Part shown: positions 19,031 through 25,771 of the stretch, in pieces
Numbering within the stretch: the stretch's first letter is position 1
Layout: each line of letters begins with the position of its first letter
Source of the DNA: Bacillota bacterium
Lineage (GTDB): Bacteria > Bacillota > Clostridia > Christensenellales > Pumilibacteraceae
NCBI GenBank assembly: GCA_009779975.1
Contig: WRAY01000015.1
Coordinates: 1-56,063 of the forward strand
Direction of reading: 5' to 3'
DNA: 56,063 nt
Translations under genes and position numbers: made by a program
Notes under the pieces: generated by a model
Databases searched by the model: none
What the model was told of the DNA's origin: nothing
What the model saw: only the letters and a program-made list of their open reading frames with translations

Positions 19031-19774
19031 CTATTCTAACAGACTCTTCAATCTTTTTGCGGCTCCGATATTCCCGTCAAATATTTGAACGGTTTTTCCT
19101 CGTTCTAAAAAAAATCTTTCAATCAACTCATTAATAAAAACATAATGAGTGCAACCCAAAACAACGCCCTTTGCATCCGCATAGGGCGTTAATATTTTTT
19201 CAATGTGAGGATAGATTTTTTCGGGGTAGTCAAAAAATATTGCAGGGGTTTGCCGCTTGCTGCTTATCTTGAAATCCAAGACGGATGACAGAGTTCCGCT
19301 TGTATTTATATTATCCTCAATCAATGATGCTAAATCTCTTTGAGGCAAAATTATTAAATTTTTTGAGTCAAATCGACTTAACAAATCTTGAAACTTTTTT
19401 TGTCTTATTGTGACCGGCGTTGTGAGCAAAACGACCTTTCCGTCTTTTATCGTCTCTAATGCGGGCTTTATTGCCGGTTCTAAGCCGACAAACGGAATAT
19501 TATACTTCTTCCTTAACATTTGAATGCCGACATTTGTGGCAGTGTTGCAAGCAACTACAATCGCTTTGCAAGAATGTTCATTCAACAATTTTTCACTGAG
19601 TGCAAACACTCTTTTTTCTATAAATTCATCACTTTTGCTGCCATACGGAAAATTCTCCTTGTCCATCAAATAAACAAAGTTTTCATGGGGAAGCAGTCGT
19701 TTGCATTCAGCAAGAACGCTAAGCCCCCCAACACCGCTATCAAATATTCCAACAAACTTATGTATTGGGTTCAC
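19031..19774 (-). CDS. murI: Glutamate racemase
   Basis: MurI interconverts L- and D-glutamate, supplying D-Glu for peptidoglycan. The 247-residue protein has FDSGVGGLSV near the start (D12) and the two catalytic cysteines, C76 in VACNTATN and C208 in VLGCTHY. It is slightly shorter than most family members but complete. The start codon is GTG. A TATTAT box lies only 6 nt upstream with TTCACT 17 nt further up, and no ribosome binding site is seen, so the mRNA is probably leaderless. Confidence 0.93.
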   Translation of the reverse strand: MNPIHKFVGIFDSGVGGLSVLAECKRLLPHENFVYLMDKENFPYGSKSDEFIEKRVFALSEKLLNEHSCKAIVVACNTATNVGIQMLRKKYNIPFVGLEPAIKPALETIKDGKVVLLTTPVTIRQKKFQDLLSRFDSKNLIILPQRDLASLIEDNINTSGTLSSVLDFKISSKRQTPAIFFDYPEKIYPHIEKILTPYADAKGVVLGCTHYVFINELIERFFLERGKTVQIFDGNIGAAKRLKSLLE

Positions 19775-19780
19775 CTAATC

Positions 19781-19809
19781 ATAATATGTTTTTTTAAGTG
19801 AAAAGTGAA
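19781..19809 (-). promoter_or_regulatory. Promoter of murI, leaderless type
   Basis: Minus strand TTCACT (19809-19804), 17 nt spacer and TATTAT (19786-19781). Only 6 nt separate the -10 box from the GTG start. Confidence 0.5.
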
Positions 19810-19876
19810 AGGTGAAAATAGAAAAATGTTGTTAAAATTTTAAAATATAATTAGAGCAATGCTTTTCAATTTTCAT

Positions 19877-20236
19877 TTATAAAATCAACTTGCTCATAAT
19901 CCCTAAAATTTCATTCGGGACAAACTTTTTGATTGGAGTGAAACCTTGGGATTTTCTCTGTTCATTTCCCTTTTTTTTGGACGCCAAATTAGTTGTTAAA
20001 AGTTGAACCATTGGCGCCATTTGCGGATTTTCATTTTGCAGCCGCTGCTTAATAAGAGAAGTTATCATTGCATTAGAGTCCATTTTTTTATCCTTTGACA
20101 ACATCTGCATTAGCATGGTTTGCATCATATCACCGCCAAAATCTGCCCCATCGTTTGAGGCAGTTGTTTTATTATGTAAGTCACTATTATTTGAGCCTCT
20201 ATTCATAAGAAGCGGAAGTAAAGTATTTATGTCCAT
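19877..20236 (-). CDS. Hypothetical protein, Met/Gln/Asn-rich, 119 residues
   Basis: This is a 119-residue soluble protein with a methionine-rich centre (GGDMMQTMLMQMLSKDKKMD), many Asn and Gln residues and a basic C-terminal third. No domain is recognised. It is divergently oriented to the small-protein/subtilase pair, and the two directions share an 11-bp inverted repeat between them. A TATAAT box in that repeat lies 8 nt before its ATG. It may be functionally linked to the subtilase but nothing proves this. Confidence 0.5.
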   Translation of the reverse strand: MDINTLLPLLMNRGSNNSDLHNKTTASNDGADFGGDMMQTMLMQMLSKDKKMDSNAMITSLIKQRLQNENPQMAPMVQLLTTNLASKKKGNEQRKSQGFTPIKKFVPNEILGIMSKLIL

Positions 20237-20241
20237 ATATC

Positions 20242-20271
20242 ACTATTATATGCTGACAAACATATAATAGT
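20242..20271. promoter_or_regulatory. Inverted repeat in divergent promoter region
   Basis: ACTATTATATG (20242-20252) and CATATAATAGT (20261-20271) are perfect 11-bp complements with an 8-nt spacer. Each arm contains a TATAAT, one per direction, so the site could be an operator or paired -10 boxes for the divergent genes. Confidence 0.5.
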
Positions 20272-20338
20272 AACAAAGCAAATAAAAAACTGCAAGGGTG
20301 GACACCAGCCGCCCTCATAAAAAAGGAGACTTACATAA

Positions 20339-20638
20339 ATGAAACAATTATCAAACTTTAACAAAAGCAACTTCAATGAGGAAAGTATAAAAAAATTAGC
20401 CGGAGATGTCGGTGAAGCGGAAGAGAAGGTTCAAGAGGCATTTGAAAAGTATTCCAAACTCGATGAGGACGGCTTGATTAATGAACTGGTCAAAAAGGTG
20501 AGAAGTCAAAGAGAGAACGGAACTTATGACGGCGAACAAATGAGTGCGTCAGTCGAATTTCTGCGTCCTCATTTGAGCCAAACACAATATGAAAAACTGC
20601 GAAATCTGATAACACTGTTAAACTCTGAGGATATCTAA
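20339..20638 (+). CDS. Hypothetical helical protein, 99 residues
   Basis: This is a charged, helical 99-residue protein. AAAGGAGA lies upstream of the ATG, and the subtilase gene starts 1 nt after its stop, so the two are translated together. Residues 18-60 (AEEKVQEAFEKYSKLDEDGL and following) look like a helical hairpin. It could be an inhibitor, chaperone or substrate of the protease, but that is inference from coupling only. Confidence 0.6.
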   Translation: MKQLSNFNKSNFNEESIKKLAGDVGEAEEKVQEAFEKYSKLDEDGLINELVKKVRSQRENGTYDGEQMSASVEFLRPHLSQTQYEKLRNLITLLNSEDI

Positions 20639-20639
20639 A

Positions 20640-21734
20640 ATGAGTGAAATCAAATGCGTCATTTTTACGACAGACAAAAAAGATTTTTTTGCTCTAAAAG
20701 ATGAATTGCCCTATAAAATAACAAATTCGTTCCCATTCATCAACGCCTATGGGGCGAGTGTTTCCTTATGCGAAATTTCTAAACTAAAACATAACAAACT
20801 AATAAGGGCTGTTTCATCACACACAACTGTTAAAACTTGCTCAAACAACAACAATATCTATTATCCTCATCAAAACCCGGAATTAACACCATATTATGAA
20901 AAAAACAATTTTGGACAGGGTATTTCGGTTGCAGTAATTGACACAGGAATTTGTCCTCATGTTGATTTTTTAATGCCGAGAAACAGACTGATATTTCATG
21001 ATTTCATCGACAGAATTAAAACGCCTTATGATGACAACGGTCACGGCACGGCAGTCGCCTCAATCATTGCTTCAAACGGATTGACATCTTCTAAAAAATT
21101 TCAAGGCATTGCGCCGCGAGCAAATATCATTGCCCTTAAAGCCATTTCAAATAATGGCGAGGGCGGAGCATTCAAAATACTGGAGGCAATGCAGTGGATT
21201 TATCAAAATCGAAAAAAGAATAACATCAGAGTAGTTTGTATGTCATTCGGAGCAGAAGCGGTTACAGACGGAGTTGACCCCCTAGCAGAAGGAGCAAGTG
21301 CGCTATGGAAAGCAGGGATAACGGTCATAGCAAGTGCGGGAAATTCTGGAAGCGGCGAAAAAACAATAACTTCGCCGGGAATTTCAAATGACATAATCAC
21401 AGTAGGCGGAGCATGCAGAAATGATAAAGGTGAAAACCATCCATGCGAATTTTCTTCCCGAGGTCCGGTCGGCAAGTTCACAAAACCAGACATCATAGCC
21501 CACGCCAAAAACATAGCAACACTAGACTGCAAAGGTGATTGCTCATTCCAAACCGGAACAAGCATGTCAGCCCCGATTGTCGCAAGTGCGTGTGTGCTTA
21601 TGTTGCAAAAAAATCCGAAACTAACTCCGAACAGAGTGAAAGAACTTCTTCTTATTAACGCCAAATCTCTTCCATACTCCAAAAACGAAGTAGGACATGG
21701 ATTGTTGTCGCTTGATTTTATTGAGGATATTTAG
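20640..21734 (+). CDS. Subtilisin-like serine protease (S8)
   Basis: This is a 364-residue subtilase with the triad D101 (VAVIDTG), H135 (NGHGTAVAS) and S308 (GTSMSAP), and oxyanion N235 (SAGNSG). The first 85 residues are a propeptide-like domain. No signal peptide or membrane segment is seen, so it resembles intracellular subtilisins rather than secreted ones. The last 61 nt of the gene recur almost exactly at 22805-22865. A synonymously diverged copy of the last 32 codons lies at 28163-28260. This gene 3' end therefore looks like a recombination or integration target. Confidence 0.93.
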   Translation: MSEIKCVIFTTDKKDFFALKDELPYKITNSFPFINAYGASVSLCEISKLKHNKLIRAVSSHTTVKTCSNNNNIYYPHQNPELTPYYEKNNFGQGISVAVIDTGICPHVDFLMPRNRLIFHDFIDRIKTPYDDNGHGTAVASIIASNGLTSSKKFQGIAPRANIIALKAISNNGEGGAFKILEAMQWIYQNRKKNNIRVVCMSFGAEAVTDGVDPLAEGASALWKAGITVIASAGNSGSGEKTITSPGISNDIITVGGACRNDKGENHPCEFSSRGPVGKFTKPDIIAHAKNIATLDCKGDCSFQTGTSMSAPIVASACVLMLQKNPKLTPNRVKELLLINAKSLPYSKNEVGHGLLSLDFIEDI

Positions 21735-21840
21735 TTAAAACAATGAAAAATATGCGAAAACAAATACGCAAGACCTGCACGAAGAGTTCATGGAGCAATA
21801 CTCATCGGAAAAATAATTTTAAAAACTTTAGCAAAAACAC

Positions 21841-21881
21841 TTGAAATATTATCAATATTATGATATAATTTTGATAATATT
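21841..21881 (+). promoter_or_regulatory. Promoter and palindromic operator of the toxin-antitoxin operon
   Basis: TTGAAA (21841-21846), 17 nt spacer and TATAAT (21864-21869). The -10 box is bracketed by AATATTATCA (21845-21854) and TGATAATATT (21872-21881), a perfect 10-bp inverted repeat. That is the expected layout for autorepression by a Phd/YefM-type antitoxin. Confidence 0.75.
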
Positions 21882-21925
21882 ATTAGTGAGTGCTTTTAGT
21901 GTTCACACAAGTGGAGGTAAAAATT

Positions 21926-22195
21926 ATGCCAATTATAAGACCGGCATCAGCATTAAGAAACGATTATGTGGAAATATCGAGAATTGCGAAAGAAACTAAA
22001 CAACCTGTTTTCTTGACTAAAAACGGAACGGGTGATACAGTTCTTTTGTCAATGGAAGAATATGACAAACAAGCGAGACTTCTTGAACTTTATGAAAAAT
22101 TGAGCGAGGGTGAAGAAGACCTAAAGCACGGGCGAGTAAAAACTTTGTCTGAAGTTAGTGCTATGATGAAAGAGGCTATTGCTAAACACGAATAA
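21926..22195 (+). CDS. Type II antitoxin, Phd/YefM family
   Basis: This 89-residue protein neutralises the toxin encoded next to it and usually represses its own operon. The N-terminal part (IIRPASALRNDYVEIS, then PVFLTKNGTGDTVLLS) is the Phd/YefM DNA-binding fold. The C-terminal half is the helical toxin-binding tail. Start at 21926 is chosen for GGAGG 8 nt upstream; the in-frame ATG at 21890 has no such site. The toxin gene begins 16 nt after its stop. Confidence 0.85.
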   Translation: MPIIRPASALRNDYVEISRIAKETKQPVFLTKNGTGDTVLLSMEEYDKQARLLELYEKLSEGEEDLKHGRVKTLSEVSAMMKEAIAKHE

Positions 22196-22211
22196 AAGGA
22201 GAGTCGAACAA

Positions 22212-22535
22212 ATGAAGGATAAACACGAATTAGTGATAACCGACGCTGCTGCTCTTGATTTGGTGGGCACAGTCGAATTCATTGCTCAGAGCAGTGCGGA
22301 AAGGGCAAATCAATATCATGATGATGTTTTGGCAAAGATTACACTTTTAGAAATCGAGCCTTTGTTGGGCAGACCTCATACTGAAAAGAGGTTGAAAAGA
22401 TTAGGATATCGTGAGTTAGTGATGTTAAGTCACATTGCTCACTATATTATAGATGAGGAAAAAAGACAGGTGAATGTCATCAGGGTTTTGCATGGAACTA
22501 TGGATCAGGCAAGGCATCTAAAAATGTTGAAATAA
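22212..22535 (+). CDS. Type II toxin, RelE/ParE superfamily
   Basis: This 107-residue protein has the RelE/ParE layout: an N-terminal helical hairpin (DLVGTVEFIAQSSAERANQY), then FL-type strands with LGRPHTEKRLKRLGYREL and the final VIRVLHGTMD. ParE/RelE toxins act on gyrase or cleave ribosome-bound mRNA; which applies here cannot be told. Start 22212 follows AAAGGAGAG; the longer reading from 22179 overlaps the antitoxin and lacks a site. The pair sits between two copies of the subtilase gene tail, suggesting it arrived as a unit. Confidence 0.85.
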   Translation: MKDKHELVITDAAALDLVGTVEFIAQSSAERANQYHDDVLAKITLLEIEPLLGRPHTEKRLKRLGYRELVMLSHIAHYIIDEEKRQVNVIRVLHGTMDQARHLKMLK

Positions 22536-22555
22536 ATTTTATATTAGAAGCAAAA

Positions 22556-22707
22556 ATGCTTGCTTGGCTGTTTGGTGCTCCTGTGTCAGTTGCAATTACA
22601 ATAGGTTGGTTTAGCCAGTAACAGGAACTTATGGTGCGGAAGTTGAAATTAGAGATGAAAGCGGAGCACTTTTATTTTTGTGGTTTGAATATCAGCCGCA
22701 AGCGTAA
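22556..22707 (+). pseudogene. Probable decayed short coding segment
   Basis: A first frame runs from ATG 22556 to TAA 22619-22621 (MLAWLFGAPVSVAITIGWFSQ without the last residue is typical protein-like sequence). A second frame, shifted, runs from 22618 to 22707 and encodes VTGTYGAEVEIRDESGALLF and more. The two join well if one frameshift is assumed, so this may be the C-terminal remnant of a lost gene. It lies inside the module between subtilase tail copies 1 and 2. Confidence 0.3.
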
Positions 22708-22744
22708 ATTTAATACATTTTTCCATTATTAATAATCTCTAATT

Positions 22745-22779
22745 AAATGTCTGCGAGAATTCAATTTCGCAGGCATTTT
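22745..22779 (+). terminator. Hairpin, possible terminator after the toxin-antitoxin module
   Basis: AAATGTCTGCGA (22745-22756) pairs with TCGCAGGCATTT (22767-22778) with one G-T pair, followed by a T-rich stretch. Confidence 0.5.
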
Positions 22780-22804
22780 GATATATTCTTATTATTAATA
22801 CCTA

Positions 22805-22866
22805 CATACTCCAAAAACGAAGTAGGGCATGGATTGTTGTCGCTTGATTTTATTGAGGATATTTAA
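22805..22866 (+). pseudogene. Detached subtilase 3' end, copy 2
   Basis: 22805-22865 matches the end of the subtilase gene (21673-21733) at 60 of 61 positions, with the stop changed from TAG to TAA. Upstream sequence does not match beyond a few bases, so there is no gene body. It marks the junction between the toxin-antitoxin module and the four-gene operon. Confidence 0.85.
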
Positions 22867-22957
22867 CGAATTTATCAGAAATTGATTTCAGAAGCGATGC
22901 AATTATGAAAAAACAAAGGAGAATATAATCTCTTTTTGATTCTCTAATATGTTTTGC

Positions 22958-22986
22958 TTGACTGTATTAATTTTTTTAGGTATTCT
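22958..22986 (+). promoter_or_regulatory. Promoter of the PAP2/phosphotransferase operon
   Basis: TTGACT (22958-22963), 17 nt spacer and TATTCT (22981-22986). A leader hairpin follows at 23011-23047. Confidence 0.6.
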
Positions 22987-23010
22987 ACATAAAAGTAAAG
23001 TTAAATTAGT

Positions 23011-23047
23011 AAACACTGATTAATTTAAATTGAATTAGTCAGTGTTT
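23011..23047 (+). promoter_or_regulatory. Leader hairpin of the PAP2/phosphotransferase operon
   Basis: AAACACTGAT and GTCAGTGTTT (with one mismatch) form a stem extended by AATT pairs, between the predicted promoter and the first ribosome binding site. It could be an attenuator or an operator; only a short T/C stretch follows. Confidence 0.4.
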
Positions 23048-23082
23048 CTTAATAGTGATTAACTTGATGAAGGAAGAAGTTT

Positions 23083-24051
23083 ATGAAATTATTAACTGAA
23101 GATTTGAAAGGGAATAGATTGCCGTTAATTATTTTTTGTGCTGTCGCAGCACTACTTTTAGTGTTTATGATAATCGGGACATTCTTTGACTATCAAATTG
23201 CCCTCGGTATGGCTGCTCCATATAGAGGATTTTTCTATTATGGCTTTGGAATGACATTTGAGGTTTTTGGTTTTTTGCCGGCAATACTTGTTAATGTTTG
23301 TTTGTTTGCAGTTCTTAGCGTTTATTCAAAAAGAAAAGTATCGAAAATTGCGTTCCATATTTGCACGGCGATGACTCTTGCGGGTGCTGCTTTCTGTGCT
23401 GTTTTTTGGACGCTTTCAAATCACGGTTTTAGCGTTTCAAGAGCAATAGTAGGCTCAGTCACGCCTATCGCCGGTATTGGATTGTCATTTCCTGTGATTA
23501 TGTTTTTCAAGCGGTTCGATGATGAAAAATTGAAAAAACTTATTTATGTTTTGGCAATTGCCGCAGTTCTGGGTTTTTTGGCAAATGCGACATCGGCTGT
23601 TATGCAGTTAACTTGGGGTCGTTACAGATTTTATCAGGTGACTCAAAACGATCTGCCATACTCTCCTTGGTATCAACCTATGGGCAGAGGAGGCACGGCA
23701 GAGTCAAGACATGGCTCAAACAGTTTTCCCTCCATGCATGCAACAAGCGTTGCCTCATCAATTGCATTAGTTTTAGTTGCGTGGGTTTTGAAAGTGAAAA
23801 AAATGACTAAGATTGCGTTTTTCGCAGTTGCATGTGTAATGCTTGTTGCAGTTCCATTGTCTCGCATGGTCTTAGGATGGCATTATTTGACGGATGTTAT
23901 TTTCTCTCTTATTATCGGCATGATTGCATTTGTTGTCGGTATTGTTGTTATCGATAAAGGCTTTGGTAAAAAGTTTAGAAAATTTATAGAAAAGAGTGAA
24001 GAAGATAGCGAAATTGCAGTTAAAAAAGAAGAAATTAAGGAGTTAGTTTAA
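23083..24051 (+). CDS. PAP2-family membrane phosphatase
   Basis: This is a 322-residue polytopic membrane protein with about seven to eight hydrophobic segments. The C-terminal half carries the PAP2 phosphatase motifs NSFPSMHATS (about 212-221) and SRMVLGWHYLTD (about 258-269). Its N-terminal motif corresponds to the basic stretch before them. Such enzymes remove phosphate from lipid phosphates or pyrophosphates at the outer face of the membrane. It opens a four-gene operon with spacings of 5, 29 and 15 nt. GGAAGAAG precedes the ATG. The substrate is unknown; a lipid or polyprenyl phosphate is likely from the family. Confidence 0.85.
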   Translation: MKLLTEDLKGNRLPLIIFCAVAALLLVFMIIGTFFDYQIALGMAAPYRGFFYYGFGMTFEVFGFLPAILVNVCLFAVLSVYSKRKVSKIAFHICTAMTLAGAAFCAVFWTLSNHGFSVSRAIVGSVTPIAGIGLSFPVIMFFKRFDDEKLKKLIYVLAIAAVLGFLANATSAVMQLTWGRYRFYQVTQNDLPYSPWYQPMGRGGTAESRHGSNSFPSMHATSVASSIALVLVAWVLKVKKMTKIAFFAVACVMLVAVPLSRMVLGWHYLTDVIFSLIIGMIAFVVGIVVIDKGFGKKFRKFIEKSEEDSEIAVKKEEIKELV

Positions 24052-24056
24052 AAAAT

Positions 24057-24638
24057 ATGTTTTATTTTATCAGACATGGAGAAACTGCTTTAAATGCAAT
24101 AGACGGCATTAATGAGTTTGACACTCCCTTAAATGAAAAAGGAAGAGAGCAAGTTATCGCATCAAGCGAAAAACTCAAAGGTCTTGGCATAGAATATGTT
24201 TATGCAAGCGATACTTTGCGAACGGTGCAAACCGCTGAAATTGTAAACAAAGTTGCCGAATTGAATTTAGAGATACAATTAGATGCAAGACTTAGAGAAT
24301 TTGGACTAGGGGACTTTGAAGGAGTAGGTAAATTAGAAGAATTAAAATCCAGATACAATGAAATTTATAGAGACCCCGAAAAATTCGGAGTTGAAAAACC
24401 TGAAGATGCATTCAATCGCATTGCAAGTTTTTTTGCAGATATGGAAAAAAAGAATTTGACTGAAAATGCATGTGTTGTTTGTCATGGCGGAATAATGCAC
24501 ATGATTAATTATGTTTATCATAACAGTGAATTCAACTTAAAGCACTTCACAAAGTTGGCATCAAAAGAATTCAAAAACGCCGAAATAATGCAATTGGATT
24601 TGACTATACCGCGAGACAAAAGACAAAACTATAGTTAA
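24057..24638 (+). CDS. Histidine phosphatase family protein (phosphoglycerate mutase-like)
   Basis: This 193-residue protein has the RHG motif at the extreme N-terminus (FIRHGET, H7), R55 in SDTLRTVQTA, E81 in LREFGLGDFEG, and the second histidine H143 in CHGGIMHM. These are the phosphate pocket residues of the family. It most resembles small cobalamin-phosphatase/alpha-ribazole or broad-specificity phosphatases. AAGGAG for it lies within the end of the PAP2 gene, 5 nt gap. In the operon it may dephosphorylate the same intermediate that the phosphotransferase makes, but this is inference. Confidence 0.9.
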   Translation: MFYFIRHGETALNAIDGINEFDTPLNEKGREQVIASSEKLKGLGIEYVYASDTLRTVQTAEIVNKVAELNLEIQLDARLREFGLGDFEGVGKLEELKSRYNEIYRDPEKFGVEKPEDAFNRIASFFADMEKKNLTENACVVCHGGIMHMINYVYHNSEFNLKHFTKLASKEFKNAEIMQLDLTIPRDKRQNYS

Positions 24639-24667
24639 ACAATAAAAAAAAGGAGAAACTATTAGGA

Positions 24668-25756
24668 ATGAAAACTAAGTTAAAACAAATGGTCATGAAA
24701 AGTGTCATGAAAAAAAGAAAGGCTAATCAGAACTTTAATGAGGCAGAAAGCGATCTTGTCGGACTGCCTGATGATGCTGATGAAACCATAAACAACAGTG
24801 ATTATGTCAAAGCACACGATAAAGAAGGGAACGCTTTTTTTATGCGTCTGGGCAGGCGTGGAGGCAAAGACGGCGATGACCCTGTTGCCGAAATTTGGTT
24901 TGGCTTTTGCACGGCAGACGGAAAGGCATACATGAACAGTCAAGAATTATATAAATTGTCGGAAAGTCCGATTATTGCAGAATGTATTGAACCGCTCAAA
25001 GAATGGAAATTTTCTTTTAAGGGGAAAGTTGTTCCGGTTGTGCCCGGCAAAGACAGAGTAGCAGAGCCTTGCGGAGAAGAGATTGATGCCGAGTTTGAGG
25101 GGATATTCACCTCAAAGCAGGGCTTATTTGAAATGGCAAGAGATACCCACATTGATTCATATTGTCGTGGTATTGCGGCTGAAAAGTGGAAAAAAGGCTT
25201 TTCAGAAGAATTGAAGAAGAACCATCAAACAAGAACTGAGCAAGTCGGACATATCAAGTGTAGTTTTAAGGCGGAAGGGAAATCCTATACTATGGATACT
25301 GCCGCACTTCGTGATAGAGCGTTCGGAAGAAGATTATGGAGTTATATGAATCATTATGCTTGGCTTGTCGGGCAACTTGAAGACGGAAGATATTTTAATG
25401 CTGTTATGGTCAGGTATCCTAGTGTTAATGTTATCGGATTAAAGACGGGCTACATTTTTGAAAACGGAATATATTACAGTTTGAAAAACTTAAATTTTCC
25501 GGAGCATTTCACAACTACCGGTATTGCACCGGTAAAAGATAGTGCGACTGCTGAGTATTCAAATGGGGAATCTGTCAAGATTGATTTTGAAGCAAAAATT
25601 TATTTTCCCTACAAATTTTATGATGCTGAAGGCGGATATGATGTATTTGAAGGAGTAACGGAGCATGTTTATAATGGCATAAAAGGCTATGGTATTACAG
25701 AGTTTTCCTACAATCACGACAGATCAAGATTAAACACCAAAAGACAAAGAGAATAA
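24668..25756 (+). CDS. CrtC/DUF7064-like (lipocalin-type) protein
   Basis: This is a 362-residue soluble protein with a basic N-terminus. The stretch TAALRDRAFGRR (about 211-222) matches the RDRSWG-type motif of the hydroxyneurosporene hydratase/DUF7064-DUF7065/AttH-like fold. The C-terminal half is beta-rich. Members of the fold bind or hydrate hydrophobic molecules. It lies between the phosphatase and the PEP-dependent phosphotransferase with 29 and 15 nt gaps. Family assignment is from motif memory, so moderate. A lipid or isoprenoid ligand is inferred. Confidence 0.55.
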   Translation: MKTKLKQMVMKSVMKKRKANQNFNEAESDLVGLPDDADETINNSDYVKAHDKEGNAFFMRLGRRGGKDGDDPVAEIWFGFCTADGKAYMNSQELYKLSESPIIAECIEPLKEWKFSFKGKVVPVVPGKDRVAEPCGEEIDAEFEGIFTSKQGLFEMARDTHIDSYCRGIAAEKWKKGFSEELKKNHQTRTEQVGHIKCSFKAEGKSYTMDTAALRDRAFGRRLWSYMNHYAWLVGQLEDGRYFNAVMVRYPSVNVIGLKTGYIFENGIYYSLKNLNFPEHFTTTGIAPVKDSATAEYSNGESVKIDFEAKIYFPYKFYDAEGGYDVFEGVTEHVYNGIKGYGITEFSYNHDRSRLNTKRQRE

Positions 25757-25771
25757 AAGGACAAACAAAAG

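Noticed and set aside
21203-21682. 159-codon minus-strand open frame in the subtilase gene
   Set aside because: It is antisense to the catalytic region of a clear S8 protease; no independent support.
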